Made by a program: the position numbers and the translations under genes. Below, piece after piece: positions 1-7,489 of a stretch of DNA of 38,071 nt (its first letter is position 1; every line of letters starts with the position of its first letter). Source of the DNA: Limivivens sp034101475 (lineage in GTDB: Bacteria; Bacillota; Clostridia; Lachnospirales; Lachnospiraceae). The DNA is taken from NCBI GenBank assembly GCA_034101475.1, contig JAXEJQ010000049.1:1-38071 (forward strand), read 5' to 3'. The notes below the pieces were generated by a model. It ran no database searches, was not told the DNA's origin, and saw nothing but the letters and a program-made list of their open reading frames with translations.

Positions 1-53
1 GCTTCAAGGACAAGTTTGGATTTCTCCTCTGGTGAATGTTGTTGTCTTGCCAT
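1..53 (-). CDS. Transposase, N-terminal fragment (cut by window edge)
   Basis: Reading leftwards from an ATG at 53-51, the first 17 codons give MARQQHSPEEKSKLVLE, after which the window ends. A GGAG ribosome binding site lies at 63-66, correctly spaced. The basic start followed by 'S-x-EEK-x-K-x-V-L-E' is typical of the helix-turn-helix beginning of IS3-type orfA or related transposase proteins, which recognise the ends of an insertion sequence. The family call rests on these few residues only. Its presence suggests that an insertion sequence lies just outside the left edge, next to the zone of broken genes at 3.4-4.7 kb. Confidence 0.55.
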   Translation of the reverse strand, partial: MARQQHSPEEKSKLVLE

Positions 54-174
54 AGTTGGACTCCTTTCGCTATAAAAATCATACGGGAAATCCAACTTAG
101 AAACAATGATTTTTTTGTCTTAATTTATGGGTTCATTATACCCAATATTTTGTCGGATCAAACTTGAAATGATA

Positions 175-228
175 TTATACCCGTTATACCCTTGATAAAA
201 TCAATGAAAATGGGTATAACGGGTATAA
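175..228. repeat. Perfect 17-bp inverted repeat built from 9-bp units
   Basis: TTATACCCGTTATACCC at 175-191 is the exact reverse complement of the 17 bases at 212-228, with a 20-base A+T-rich spacer. Each arm contains the unit GGGTATAAC (or its complement) nearly twice in tandem, and a further ATTATACCC lies at 135-143. The right arm is not followed by a T-run, so it is a poor terminator. Multiple direct and inverted half-sites between the divergent transposase fragment and a small open frame look like an operator, an iteron-like binding array or an element end. The binding protein is unknown. Confidence 0.75.
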
Positions 229-249
229 CAGGTTTGGGAAGTGTTACTC

Positions 250-369
250 ATGCAAAGCATTCAGATTGAAGATTATCATATGGCACAGATAGAGGAATAC
301 CTTACCTTATTGGATCTGATTATGAAGATTGATCTCGAATCATTGCCGGAAGTCAATCGGGTTCATTGA
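250..369 (+). CDS. Possible 39-residue hypothetical protein
   Basis: An ATG at 250 opens a frame of 39 codons (begins MQSIQIEDYHMAQIEEYLTL, ends EVNRVH) that stops with TGA at 367-369. A weak GGGAAG sits about 10 bases upstream. The peptide is acidic and helical in character, rich in Leu, Ile and Glu, with no recognisable motif. It lies 22 bases downstream of the 175-228 inverted repeat and points towards the 3' end of the minus-strand kinase gene, so the two are convergent. It may be a small protein, a truncated remnant, or chance. The whole stretch 54-413 holds nothing else that can be supported. Confidence 0.25.
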   Translation: MQSIQIEDYHMAQIEEYLTLLDLIMKIDLESLPEVNRVH

Positions 370-413
370 TCAGTGATTCGCAGACATCGATCAGGATTGC
401 TGTATAAATCAGA

Positions 414-3128
414 TCAAGTTTCTTTCACCGCCTGGCCGGCCTGAAAAACCAGGCGGGAGATCTCTGAAGTGACCCTGGAAATTTTCAGGGGTTTGGCAAT
501 ATGGGCGTTCATGCCTGCGTTCAGGGATTCCTGAATATCCTCCGCAAAGGCATTGGCCGTCATGGCAATTATGGGAATCGTATGGGCATCGCGCCGATCC
601 TCCATGGCACGGATTGCCCTTGCTGCTTCGTAACCGTTCATCACCGGCATCATGATGTCCATGAGAATGACGTCAAAGGTGCCCGGAGGATTTTCCAGAA
701 AGAGAGTTACCGCTTCCTTTCCGTCTGCGGCTCTGGTCACCGTCATTTCAAGATCTTCCAGCTGAATGGAGGCAATTTCTGCGTTCAGGTCGTTGTCTTC
801 TGCAAGGAGGATTTTTATACCCTTCAAATTTGCTGTGGCAGCAGGCAGATCCTGCTTTTGCACATTGCTTTCATCGGTAAGCTCCATGGGAAGCTCAACC
901 ACAAAGGTTGAGCCCTTGCCTTTTTCACTTTCCACAGAGATCGTGCCGCCCATCAGCTCCACATAGCGTCTGGTGATTGCCATGCCAAGGCCGGTTCCCT
1001 TATACTGGGTTCTCGCACTGGATTCCTCCTGGGAGAACTCGTCAAAGATATGGGCAAGAAAATCCGGACTCATTCCAATGCCGGTATCGGAAATCCGATA
1101 GGTGATTACAACATGTTTTTCATCTTCGCCGGCACGACAGTCTGCTGCAAAGGTGATTCTGCCGCCGTCATCGGTGAATTTGACGGCATTGCTCAGAATG
1201 TTTACAAGAACTTCCCGAATCCTTACCGCATCTGCCAGAACGTAGAGATGTTCCTGATTGATCCGTCTGATATCGAAGGTGATATCCCGGTTTGACAGAA
1301 AACCATGGGTAATATCCAGGACAACATCCGAGATGGTGGTAAGGTCAATGGGAATGGGATTCCATTTCGTTTTTCCGCTTTCGATCCGGCTGATATCCAG
1401 CACATCATTGATGAGAGTCAGAAGATGATCAGAGCTTTCGCTGATTTTTTCCAGGCAGTTTTTCACTTCCGGCGAGATGTCCTGTTTGAGGGCAATATTC
1501 GTAAAACCGATAATGGCGTTCATCGGTGTCCGGATGTCGTGGGACATATTGTTCAGAAAGGTTGTTTTCGCCTGATTTGCGCGCTCCGCCTGAGCCAGTG
1601 CGTCCTTTAAGACACGCTGGTTTTTCTGCTCTGCGCGAACCGCGTCGTCAACGATTGCAAAGCCTAAAACGATATGTCTGAAATTTGCGTCATCCTCCAC
1701 TCTTGCAATACGAAGCTGTGCATAAAGTTCTTTTCCGTCTCTGACGATTCGATAGAGGTAGGTAAGGATTTCATCATCCTTCAGCGTCTGACGCAGAAAC
1801 GCAGGATCAGAAAAGCGCAGCAGCTCTTCCAGCTGATCCGGAGCCGTGAAGCCTTGGATATAGCTTTCATAGATTTCTCTGAAGGAATAGGTGCGATCCA
1901 TTTTAATACCATAAAATTCAGAGGATGTATCGGAAAGCCGGAGAGGAACAGCCGTATCCTCTTCCAGATCCACATAGTAAACAGAGGAATACTCTTTGCT
2001 CAGAATCTGAAGGACAGAAGCCTGTCTGCTGGAAGCCTTTTCTTCCTGAAGCAGCTTCTCCTGCAGCCGGAGCTTTTCCTCTGAGGCTTTCGCTTCCTGA
2101 CGGAGCAGTTCCTCTTCTTTTTCCTTTGCGAACTGTTCGGACTGAGTTTTACGAATCTGCCTGAGCACGAAAACAAATACGGCCACCATGGAAAGAATGA
2201 CCACAAGAAGCTGTATCTGGCTGCCCCGGAGCGTTTTGCTTCCTGATTCCATGATCTGTGCCCCGATGACATTCTGACGAAGCCTCACGGAAACGATCCA
2301 GTTTGTGTCGGGGACAGGCATGTAATACAGATAGGTGCTGCCTTCTCTGGCGGTATAATAGGCATATCCTTCTGTACGGGTATTCCAGTCCGAAATCAGT
2401 TTTTCACTGGAATATTCACCGGAAAAGGAACAGTCATTTCTCCAGACGTCAGAAATACTGCTGCCGTCAGCATATCTTCCTTCTGACTCCACGATGCAGG
2501 TTCCGTCATCTCCGTCAAACAGGCGGCAGAGAACCTGATTGTTGACACCCTGCAGCTGTTGGGCGGAAATGATTTTGTCGACGTCCACACCGGTGATGCA
2601 GCTGACAATATGGGTCTCGCCAAAGGAAATTTTCTCTGTCGGAGCAGCGATCAGAACCATGGCTCTGGAATGTGTGGTTTTTGTTGTATAAAGCGTTGTC
2701 TCTGTAACGGGCTCGGAAAGGAAATCAAAACGTGTAATTCCTGAAAAGGTACTGTCGGATGTATAGACGGTTCCGTCTTCATCGACAACTGCGAAAATAT
2801 CGAATCCATTGAGGCGCTGAATCATCGCAAGGTAAGCGCGAAGAGAATCATCTGACTTCAGATCCTTGTTTTTCATTTCTTCCACTGCGCGCTGCAGCTG
2901 CTCTTTATTTCTTTCAAGCTCTGAGCTGATTTCATAGACCGTTCGGTCTGCAATCTCTTCAAGGTAAAAATGACCGAGAGAAATGGTTGTCTCATCGGAT
3001 GCTTTTTTCGCAGTCTGACTGAAAATAAGAGTGGAGGCGATAATAATGAGCGTAGCAAGAAAGAGCATACCGAGAATGCCTGGGTATGATTTAAAATAAC
3101 CATTTTTCCGGCTTGTTTTTCCCTTCAT
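414..3128 (-). CDS. Hybrid sensor histidine kinase with extracellular Cache-like sensor and receiver domain
   Basis: This 904-residue membrane kinase senses an external signal and passes phosphate from His to an attached Asp. Domains in order: a transmembrane helix at 17-36; an extracellular region at 37-300 resembling a dCache fold (FAVVDEDGTVYTSD near 112-125); a second transmembrane helix at about 303-322; a charged coiled coil at 325-370; a PAS-like stretch at 370-500; a HisKA domain with phospho-acceptor H530 in MSHDIRTPMNA; a HATPase domain with the N box around N643-N647, DTGIGM at 681 and GTGLG at 711-715; and a receiver domain at 771-890 with the acidic pair E777/D778, acceptor D824 and K879. 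All catalytic residues are present. No phosphotransfer (HPt) or DNA-binding partner lies nearby, so the final output gene is elsewhere. It runs opposite to most of the window. The start has no ATG rival, and the upstream sequence holds a plausible GGA-rich binding site. Confidence 0.93.
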   Translation of the reverse strand: MKGKTSRKNGYFKSYPGILGMLFLATLIIIASTLIFSQTAKKASDETTISLGHFYLEEIADRTVYEISSELERNKEQLQRAVEEMKNKDLKSDDSLRAYLAMIQRLNGFDIFAVVDEDGTVYTSDSTFSGITRFDFLSEPVTETTLYTTKTTHSRAMVLIAAPTEKISFGETHIVSCITGVDVDKIISAQQLQGVNNQVLCRLFDGDDGTCIVESEGRYADGSSISDVWRNDCSFSGEYSSEKLISDWNTRTEGYAYYTAREGSTYLYYMPVPDTNWIVSVRLRQNVIGAQIMESGSKTLRGSQIQLLVVILSMVAVFVFVLRQIRKTQSEQFAKEKEEELLRQEAKASEEKLRLQEKLLQEEKASSRQASVLQILSKEYSSVYYVDLEEDTAVPLRLSDTSSEFYGIKMDRTYSFREIYESYIQGFTAPDQLEELLRFSDPAFLRQTLKDDEILTYLYRIVRDGKELYAQLRIARVEDDANFRHIVLGFAIVDDAVRAEQKNQRVLKDALAQAERANQAKTTFLNNMSHDIRTPMNAIIGFTNIALKQDISPEVKNCLEKISESSDHLLTLINDVLDISRIESGKTKWNPIPIDLTTISDVVLDITHGFLSNRDITFDIRRINQEHLYVLADAVRIREVLVNILSNAVKFTDDGGRITFAADCRAGEDEKHVVITYRISDTGIGMSPDFLAHIFDEFSQEESSARTQYKGTGLGMAITRRYVELMGGTISVESEKGKGSTFVVELPMELTDESNVQKQDLPAATANLKGIKILLAEDNDLNAEIASIQLEDLEMTVTRAADGKEAVTLFLENPPGTFDVILMDIMMPVMNGYEAARAIRAMEDRRDAHTIPIIAMTANAFAEDIQESLNAGMNAHIAKPLKISRVTSEISRLVFQAGQAVKET

Positions 3129-3274
3129 CCTTCATGTCCTCCGTTTCAGAAAAATGTTTTCTCATAACAAAGTGTACCATAGATTTCAGACCTTATCAAC
3201 TGAGAAGAACAGAGGACAAGTATCGAGATCCCGGCTTTCGGGCAGCCCGGGGAGAGACGGTTCTGTTTCTCTGG

Positions 3275-3302
3275 TTGCCTGCAGAGGGATATGTGATATA
3301 AT
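3275..3302 (+). promoter_or_regulatory. Sigma-A-like promoter before the Crp/Fnr remnant
   Basis: TTGCCT at 3275-3280 and a perfect TATAAT at 3297-3302 are separated by 16 bases. It faces the truncated Crp/Fnr-type reading frame at 3381, suggesting an old regulator promoter that survives although its gene does not. The rest of 3129-3380 shows no gene. Confidence 0.6.
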
Positions 3303-3380
3303 GACAGAAAAGAGGACAACCGGGAGGAGAAGGCTGTGATCTGACTGCGGGGACAGTGGAGAACAGAGGATGAAAGGAAG

Positions 3381-3452
3381 ATGAAAGTGAACTTTAAGCA
3401 ATTTTTTCCTATGTGGGATCAGTTAACGGAGATACAGCAAATGCAGGCATGA
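3381..3452 (+). pseudogene. Crp/Fnr-family regulator, N-terminal remnant
   Basis: The frame reads MKVNFKQFFPMWDQLTEIQQ and then runs into a TGA three codons later. The pattern 'F-x-P-x-W-D-x-L-T-x-x-Q-Q' is the usual beginning of short Crp/Fnr-type regulators in Clostridia, which bind a small ligand in a cyclic-nucleotide-type pocket and DNA through a C-terminal helix-turn-helix. Only about 20 of roughly 220 residues remain. The sequence then switches without a gap into an opposite-strand remnant of a DsrE-type domain, so a deletion or rearrangement joined two broken genes at about 3440-3450. A usable promoter lies upstream at 3275-3302. The family call is inferred from this short stretch. 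Confidence 0.6.
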
Positions 3453-3669
3453 TACCAAACATTTTTTCTGCCAGGGATTTGCTGACCTTCTGCTTTTCCG
3501 GCTTCCGGAGTGCTGTAAGGCCCCAGAAGGTAAAGAACATGGTAACTGGGCGGCCCATTGCCAGTGCGCCGTTGGCGATTACAAAGGCTGCGAGCACCTT
3601 GTCCATATCTCCGTCGAAGACAATGATGGTCTTTCCCTGTGCCGTACCGAAAGAATAAAGTGAAGATTT
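3409..3669 (-). pseudogene. DsrE-type domain remnant (C-terminal part of a CoA-disulfide-reductase-like protein)
   Basis: On the minus strand the frame from 3669 to about 3446 encodes a recognisable stretch including GKTIIVFDGDMDKVLAAF, NGALAMGRPVTMFFTFWG and RKPEKQKVSKSLAEKMFG. This is the DsrE/DsrF-like sulfur-carrier domain found at the C terminus of rhodanese-containing FAD oxidoreductases (CoA-disulfide reductase family). There is an in-frame stop (TGA at 3670-3672) just before the homology, no start codon in the expected place, and the family's usual continuation after KMFG is missing: the last dozen codons are the complement of the Crp/Fnr remnant. Both ends are therefore lost and the gene is dead. 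In Clostridia such oxidoreductases are often found near Crp/Fnr genes, which fits a shared ancestral locus (inference). Confidence 0.75.
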
Positions 3670-3690
3670 TCAGAAAACTGTGGTATACTG
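3667..3690 (+). promoter_or_regulatory. Extended -10 promoter of the DUF3786 gene
   Basis: TATACT at 3684-3689 is preceded by TGG (extended -10). The block reading TTTTC-A-GAAAA-CTGTGG-TATACTG recurs almost unchanged before the VOC gene at 6947-6971. No good -35 box is visible, which suits an extended -10 promoter. Confidence 0.55.
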
Positions 3691-3717
3691 GGAATGAAGA
3701 ATAAGGAGGACTGTGAC

Positions 3718-4407
3718 ATGAGTTTTCATTCCTATCGGAACATTGGCTTTTCCTTTACGGATGCAGAGGCCGCCTGCAGAAAATGGAGAGAACGTTTTTC
3801 CGGATTTGATTCAGCGGGAAAGGAACGGTACATCACTTTTACAAGGGAGAAGGAGTATCTGCGGCTTTGGTACTTTGGACAGGAGTATCGCCTGAACTGT
3901 GGAAATGGCGTGCTGGAAAAGAAAGAAGGAACTGAATGGACAGACAGGCTCGAGATGAATGAAGCGCTGACAGTGTATCATTATCTCGGTGATGGAACAG
4001 GAAACGTACATGAGAGCGGAGAATGGGTTCCTGAGAGTTCTCTGGATCCGGTGAGGATTCGGAGCAGCGACCGAATGGATCCCCTGCTCGTGAATTTTGC
4101 AAAGGATTATTCGGGAAAGACAGAGGAGCTTGAAAAGCGGTGTAAAATAGCAGGGGGAGAATATGAAAAGTCAGCCGGCGATACGGCCTGGATTTTCTTC
4201 CCTTTTCCGGAGATTCCGCTTAAGCTTGTTTTCTGGGAGAAAGATGAAGAGTTTCCTGCTCAGGTAAAGGTTTATGCCAGGGAAAATGCCACCGATTATG
4301 TGCATTATGAGGCCGTTTCCTTTATGATTGCGGATTTATTTCAGAAAATTGATGCTGTGGATTTCAGGACGGCATCCTTGCCTGAGAAGGGAAGCGAAAG
4401 GGAATAA
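3718..4407 (+). CDS. DUF3786 domain protein
   Basis: This is a 229-residue soluble protein with no signal peptide or membrane helix. The start at 3718 (MSFHSYRNIGFSF) is chosen because AAGGAGGA at 3703-3710 sits seven bases before it; an upstream in-frame ATG at 3694 overlaps the promoter and has no binding site. Features that suggest DUF3786 are the glycine/tyrosine region LRLWYFGQEYRLNCGNG, the middle motif 'HYLGDGTG', and the C-terminal segment FPFPEIPLKLVFWEKDEEFPA followed by YEAVSFMIADLF. In corrinoid- and methyltransferase-containing anaerobes this family often occurs near one-carbon genes, but no such genes are here and its function is unknown. It is the one intact gene among three remnants (Crp/Fnr, DsrE, cyclase). 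Confidence 0.75.
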   Translation: MSFHSYRNIGFSFTDAEAACRKWRERFSGFDSAGKERYITFTREKEYLRLWYFGQEYRLNCGNGVLEKKEGTEWTDRLEMNEALTVYHYLGDGTGNVHESGEWVPESSLDPVRIRSSDRMDPLLVNFAKDYSGKTEELEKRCKIAGGEYEKSAGDTAWIFFPFPEIPLKLVFWEKDEEFPAQVKVYARENATDYVHYEAVSFMIADLFQKIDAVDFRTASLPEKGSERE

Positions 4408-4474
4408 AAAGAGAATAGAAAAAGAAGAGAAGGAAAATGAAAAAACAGAAAGATGGAAAGAGAGAAGGGAGATC

Positions 4475-4646
4475 ATGAAAGTCATTGATTTGACACACAC
4501 GATCAGAGAAGGCATGCCTGTGTATCCCGGAACGGATCCCCCCAGATTGATTCCGGCAAACAGCTATGAGAAAAATGGATTTAAGGAGACACTTTTGCAG
4601 ATGTGTAGTCACACCGGCAATCCGGGCGGTTGCGTGGTTCGAATAG
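4475..4646 (+). pseudogene. Cyclase family (kynurenine-formamidase-like) gene with large internal deletion
   Basis: A good binding site (AGAAGGGAG at 4462-4470) precedes an ATG at 4475. The frame begins MKVIDLTHTIREGMPVYPG and continues to MCSHTG (ending 4618), matching the start of cyclase-family metal-dependent hydrolases. Their next residues should be THMDAPAH, holding the metal ligands. Instead the sequence changes abruptly. In another frame directly after the break, 4620-4646 reads IRAVAWFE and stop, which resembles the usual C-terminal end of the same family. The simplest reading is a deletion of about 150 codons that left both ends and shifted the frame. In-frame translation continues to 4780 without homology and runs through the terminator. 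Confidence 0.72.
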
Positions 4647-4717
4647 ACGGGTCTGTATTCGAAGGGATGGTTTTTCTTTTCGCGGCAGGCAGGTACGAAT
4701 CGGATGATGAGTGGGAG

Positions 4718-4765
4718 AAAAACGGTATATCATTGGAAAGATACATTGATATACCGTTTTTTTTT
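4718..4765 (+). terminator. Strong intrinsic terminator
   Basis: The 15-base arm at 4718-4732 (AAAAACGGTATATCA) pairs exactly with 4747-4761, with a 14-base loop, and the right arm runs into a T-tract to 4765. It closes the unit containing DUF3786 and the broken cyclase and shields the groES promoter 20 bases downstream. The flanking A-tract makes it potentially bidirectional. Confidence 0.85.
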
Positions 4766-4786
4766 CTAAAAAATGTATAAAAGGTA

Positions 4787-4814
4787 TTGACGGGAGCGAA
4801 GAACGTGATATAAT
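4787..4814 (+). promoter_or_regulatory. groES-groEL promoter
   Basis: TTGACG at 4787-4792 and TATAAT at 4809-4814 are 16 bases apart, a near-consensus vegetative promoter. It lies 72 bases upstream of the CIRCE operator, so the operator would sit in the 5' untranslated region. Confidence 0.8.
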
Positions 4815-4886
4815 ACATTAACAATAAGTGATTTTTAAACAAAATGTGTTGCGTTTCGCAAGAAGCATATTTTTTTACGGGGCACA

Positions 4887-4913
4887 CTGGCACTCAACAA
4901 AAGAGAGTGCTGA
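4887..4913. promoter_or_regulatory. CIRCE operator (HrcA binding site)
   Basis: CTGGCACTC at 4887-4895, nine bases, then GAGTGCTGA at 4905-4913 match the CIRCE consensus TTAGCACTC-N9-GAGTGCTAA in the core of both arms. HrcA represses chaperonin genes through this site in Firmicutes. Heat-shock control of the operon follows from established knowledge; hrcA itself is not in the window. Confidence 0.92.
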
Positions 4914-4935
4914 CAAAAGAAAGGCAGGTTATTCA

Positions 4936-5221
4936 TATGAAATTAAAACCATTGGGTGACAACGTAGTTCTTCAGTATCAGGATGTTGAAGAAAAGACAG
5001 AATCCGGAATCATTCTGCCGGACAGTGCGAAAAAGAAACCGCAGGAAGCGGTTGTGATTGCGGTTGGACCTGGAAAATGGAAAGACGGACAGCAGACCGT
5101 GATGCAGGTAAAGGAAGGGGATAAGGTCGTCCTTTCCGAATACGGCGGTACGGAAGTGAAGATTGGCGAGGAAGAATTTAAGATTGTAAGTCAGGACGAT
5201 ATTTTGGCAATTGTTGAGTAA
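4936..5221 (+). CDS. groES: Co-chaperonin GroES
   Basis: This 94-residue cytoplasmic protein forms the heptameric lid of the GroEL folding chamber. The start at 4936 (MKLKPLGDNVVLQ) is set by the conserved N terminus and by AAAGGCAGG upstream; a longer frame from 4844 would run through the CIRCE site and is rejected. Family landmarks are PLGDNVVL at the N terminus, the mobile loop region EKTESGIILPDSAKKKP, which contacts GroEL, VVIAVGPG, and the C-terminal EEFKIVSQDDILAIVE. Length and sequence are normal. It is followed by groEL after 28 bases and is under the CIRCE operator and a strong promoter. Confidence 0.97.
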
Positions 5222-5249
5222 TCGGGTCGAAAGAAAGAAGGTTTTTATT

Positions 5250-6863
5250 ATGGCAAAAGAGATTGGTTTTGATATGGATGTTCGGAAAAAAATAGAAGCC
5301 GGTGTAGACAGACTGGCAGATACGGTAAAGGTTACACTGGGGCCAAAAGGAAGAAATGTGGTATTGGATAAATCCTATGGTACGCCGTTGATCACAAATG
5401 ATGGTGTAACAATCGCAAAGGAAATCGAACTGGAAGACCGTTTTGAGAACATGGGCGCTCAGCTTGTAAAAGAGGTTGCCACGAAGACAAACGATATCGC
5501 AGGAGACGGCACAACGACCGCCACCGTTCTGGCACAGGCCCTTATGAAGGAAGGGATGAAGAATATCGCTGCAGGAGCGAATCCCATCATTTTGCGCAAG
5601 GGCATGAAGAAGGCATCTGATGCGGCTGTTCAGGCGATTGAGGAAATGAGTCAGCCGATAACGGGAAAAGAACATATTGCAAAAGTAGCTGCGATTTCCG
5701 CCGGAAATGAAGAAGTCGGAGAAATGATTGCGGATGCGATGGAAAAGGTTGGAGAAAATGGTGTGATTACCATTGAAGAATCTAAAACCATGAAGACAGA
5801 GATTGATGTAGTGGAAGGCATGCAGTTTGACAATGGCTATCTTTCCGGATATATGTGTGATGATAAGGAAAAAATGATTGCGAACATGCAGAATCCCTAT
5901 ATCCTCATGACGGATAAGAAGATTTCCACCATTCAGGATATTCTGCCGATTCTGGAAAATGTAATGAGAGAGGGAAAGGAGCTTCTGATCCTTGCAGAGG
6001 ATGTGGAAGGAGAAGCACTTACGACTTTGATTGTCAACCGGCTGAGAGGAACGCTGAAGGTCGTTGCGGTGAAGGCGCCGGGGTACGGTGACAACAGAAA
6101 GGCCATGCTTCAGGATATTGCGGCGCTTACCGGCGGTCAGGTAATTATGGAGGATCTTGGCCTGGAACTGAAAGATACCACCATGGATATGCTTGGCCGT
6201 GCAAAATCCGTAAGGGTTACAAAAGAGAATACGACGATTGTGGATGGAGCCGGAAGCAGAGAGGAGATCGATTCCCGGATTGCCAGTCTGAAGAGACAGA
6301 TGGCTGACACGACTTCAGATGCAGATAAAGAGAAGCTGATGGATCGAATTGCCAGGATGGGCGGCGGAGTTGCAGTCATCCGCGTGGGCGCAGCGACAGA
6401 GACCGAGATGAAAGAAGCAAAATACCGTATGGAAGATGCGATGAACGCCACAAGAGCAGCTGTGTCAGAAGGTATCATCTGCGGAGGCGGCTCTGCTTAT
6501 ATTCATGCGCAGAAGAAAGTAGAGGAGCTGGCAGAAAGCCTGAAGGGTGATGAACAGACCGGAGCCAGAATTGTGGCAAAAGCACTGGAAGCTCCGCTTT
6601 ATACGGTTGTTGAGAATGCGGGACTGGAAGGCGCGGTTATTGTTGAGCAGGTAAAGAAGAGTGAACCGGGTGCCGGATTTGATGCGGTATCAGAAACCTA
6701 TGTGGATATGCTGAAGCAGGGGATTATTGATCCGGTAAAGGTTACAAAGAATGCATTGACCAATGCGGTAAGCGTTGTTTCTACGCTGCTTACCACAGAG
6801 GCCGCAGTGGCAGATATCAAGGAAGAAACACCTGCCATGCAGCCTCAGCCGGAGATGTATTGA
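5250..6863 (+). CDS. groEL: Chaperonin GroEL
   Basis: This 537-residue ATP-dependent chaperonin forms double heptameric rings in the cytoplasm and folds proteins together with GroES. The start at 5250 (MAKEIGFDMDVRKKI) follows an AAGAAAGAAGG binding region. The equatorial ATP site is evident in VTLGPKGRNVVLDK and in the invariant GDGTTTATVLA; the apical domain carries LLILAEDVEGEAL and VKAPGYGDNRKAMLQDIA, and the C-terminal equatorial part carries ISEG-like and GGGSAYI segments. Two small departures are visible: the N terminus has 'GFDMDV' where many relatives have 'FGADAR', and the tail ends in MQPQPEMY rather than a run of Gly-Gly-Met repeats. Whether a second groEL exists elsewhere cannot be seen. 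It forms an operon with groES and ends at a clear terminator. Confidence 0.97.
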   Translation: MAKEIGFDMDVRKKIEAGVDRLADTVKVTLGPKGRNVVLDKSYGTPLITNDGVTIAKEIELEDRFENMGAQLVKEVATKTNDIAGDGTTTATVLAQALMKEGMKNIAAGANPIILRKGMKKASDAAVQAIEEMSQPITGKEHIAKVAAISAGNEEVGEMIADAMEKVGENGVITIEESKTMKTEIDVVEGMQFDNGYLSGYMCDDKEKMIANMQNPYILMTDKKISTIQDILPILENVMREGKELLILAEDVEGEALTTLIVNRLRGTLKVVAVKAPGYGDNRKAMLQDIAALTGGQVIMEDLGLELKDTTMDMLGRAKSVRVTKENTTIVDGAGSREEIDSRIASLKRQMADTTSDADKEKLMDRIARMGGGVAVIRVGAATETEMKEAKYRMEDAMNATRAAVSEGIICGGGSAYIHAQKKVEELAESLKGDEQTGARIVAKALEAPLYTVVENAGLEGAVIVEQVKKSEPGAGFDAVSETYVDMLKQGIIDPVKVTKNALTNAVSVVSTLLTTEAAVADIKEETPAMQPQPEMY

Positions 6864-6883
6864 AATAGATTGTTCCATTGATT

Positions 6884-6915
6884 AAGCTGCACACAAATGT
6901 GTGCAGCTTTTATTT
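6884..6915 (+). terminator. groES-groEL terminator
   Basis: AAGCTGCACAC at 6884-6894 pairs perfectly with GTGTGCAGCTT at 6899-6909 around a four-base loop, followed by TTATTT. It lies 21 bases after the groEL stop. Confidence 0.9.
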
Positions 6916-6946
6916 GCCCTTGGCTCATTAAAATAATAAGATACAG

Positions 6947-6971
6947 TTTTCCGGAAAGCTGTGGTATACTG
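6947..6971 (+). promoter_or_regulatory. Extended -10 promoter of the VOC gene
   Basis: TATACT at 6965-6970 with a preceding TGG repeats the promoter block before the DUF3786 gene (3667-3690), including an upstream TTTTCC-GGAAA palindrome. No convincing -35 box is seen. Confidence 0.5.
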
Positions 6972-7045
6972 AATTCAGATGTGTTCCGGAAATCAGGTAT
7001 TCAGGTATTCCTGTGCAGGAACCGGTTTTGACAGGGAGGAAGCAG

Positions 7046-7408
7046 ATGAAACTGAAAAATGTTTTGATTGTTGTGAAGGATATTGAGAAATCGAAGAATT
7101 TTTATCATGATCTGTTCGGGCTTTGTCCTGTTGTGGATCATGGCGGGAACCTGATTCTGACAGAAGGACTTGTGCTTCAGGAAGAGTCTGTCTGGAAAGA
7201 GTTTATCGGCAGAGAAGTGGTGCCCCGGAATCATTCCTGTGAACTTTATTTTGAGGAACGTGACATTGAGGGATTTGTCGAGAAGCTTGAGAAACTCTAT
7301 CCGGCAGTAACGTATGTAAACCGGCTGATGGAGCACAGCTGGGGACAGAAGGTTGTCCGCTTTTACGATCCGGATGGAAATCTGATCGAGGTGGGAACAC
7401 CCATGTGA
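7046..7408 (+). CDS. VOC/glyoxalase-fold protein
   Basis: This 120-residue single-domain member of the vicinal oxygen chelate superfamily covers glyoxalase I, extradiol dioxygenases and fosfomycin-type resistance proteins. The start at 7046 (MKLKNVLIVVKDIEKSKNFYHDLFG) follows GGGAGGAAG. The opening 'V-x-D-I-x-x-S-x-x-F-Y-x-D-x-F-G' and the closing VVRFYDPDGNLIEVGTPM are the standard start and end of the fold. The last Glu (in LIEVG) and His in the middle (NHSCELYF) could be metal ligands. The protein would act as a homodimer of two beta-alpha-beta-beta-beta modules. The substrate cannot be deduced. It lies alone between the groEL terminator and the Smr gene and may be co-transcribed with the latter. 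Confidence 0.88.
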   Translation: MKLKNVLIVVKDIEKSKNFYHDLFGLCPVVDHGGNLILTEGLVLQEESVWKEFIGREVVPRNHSCELYFEERDIEGFVEKLEKLYPAVTYVNRLMEHSWGQKVVRFYDPDGNLIEVGTPM

Positions 7409-7489
7409 TAAAAAGGATATTTCACTGCCGGTATGTTCTATGAAGGGCGATGGGAATAAGGAACCTGGCACAGAGGAGGAAAAGCAGGA

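Noticed and set aside
5211..5249. Longer N terminus for GroEL
   Set aside because: It would overlap the end of groES and add residues absent from all known GroEL; ATG at 5250 has the right N terminus.
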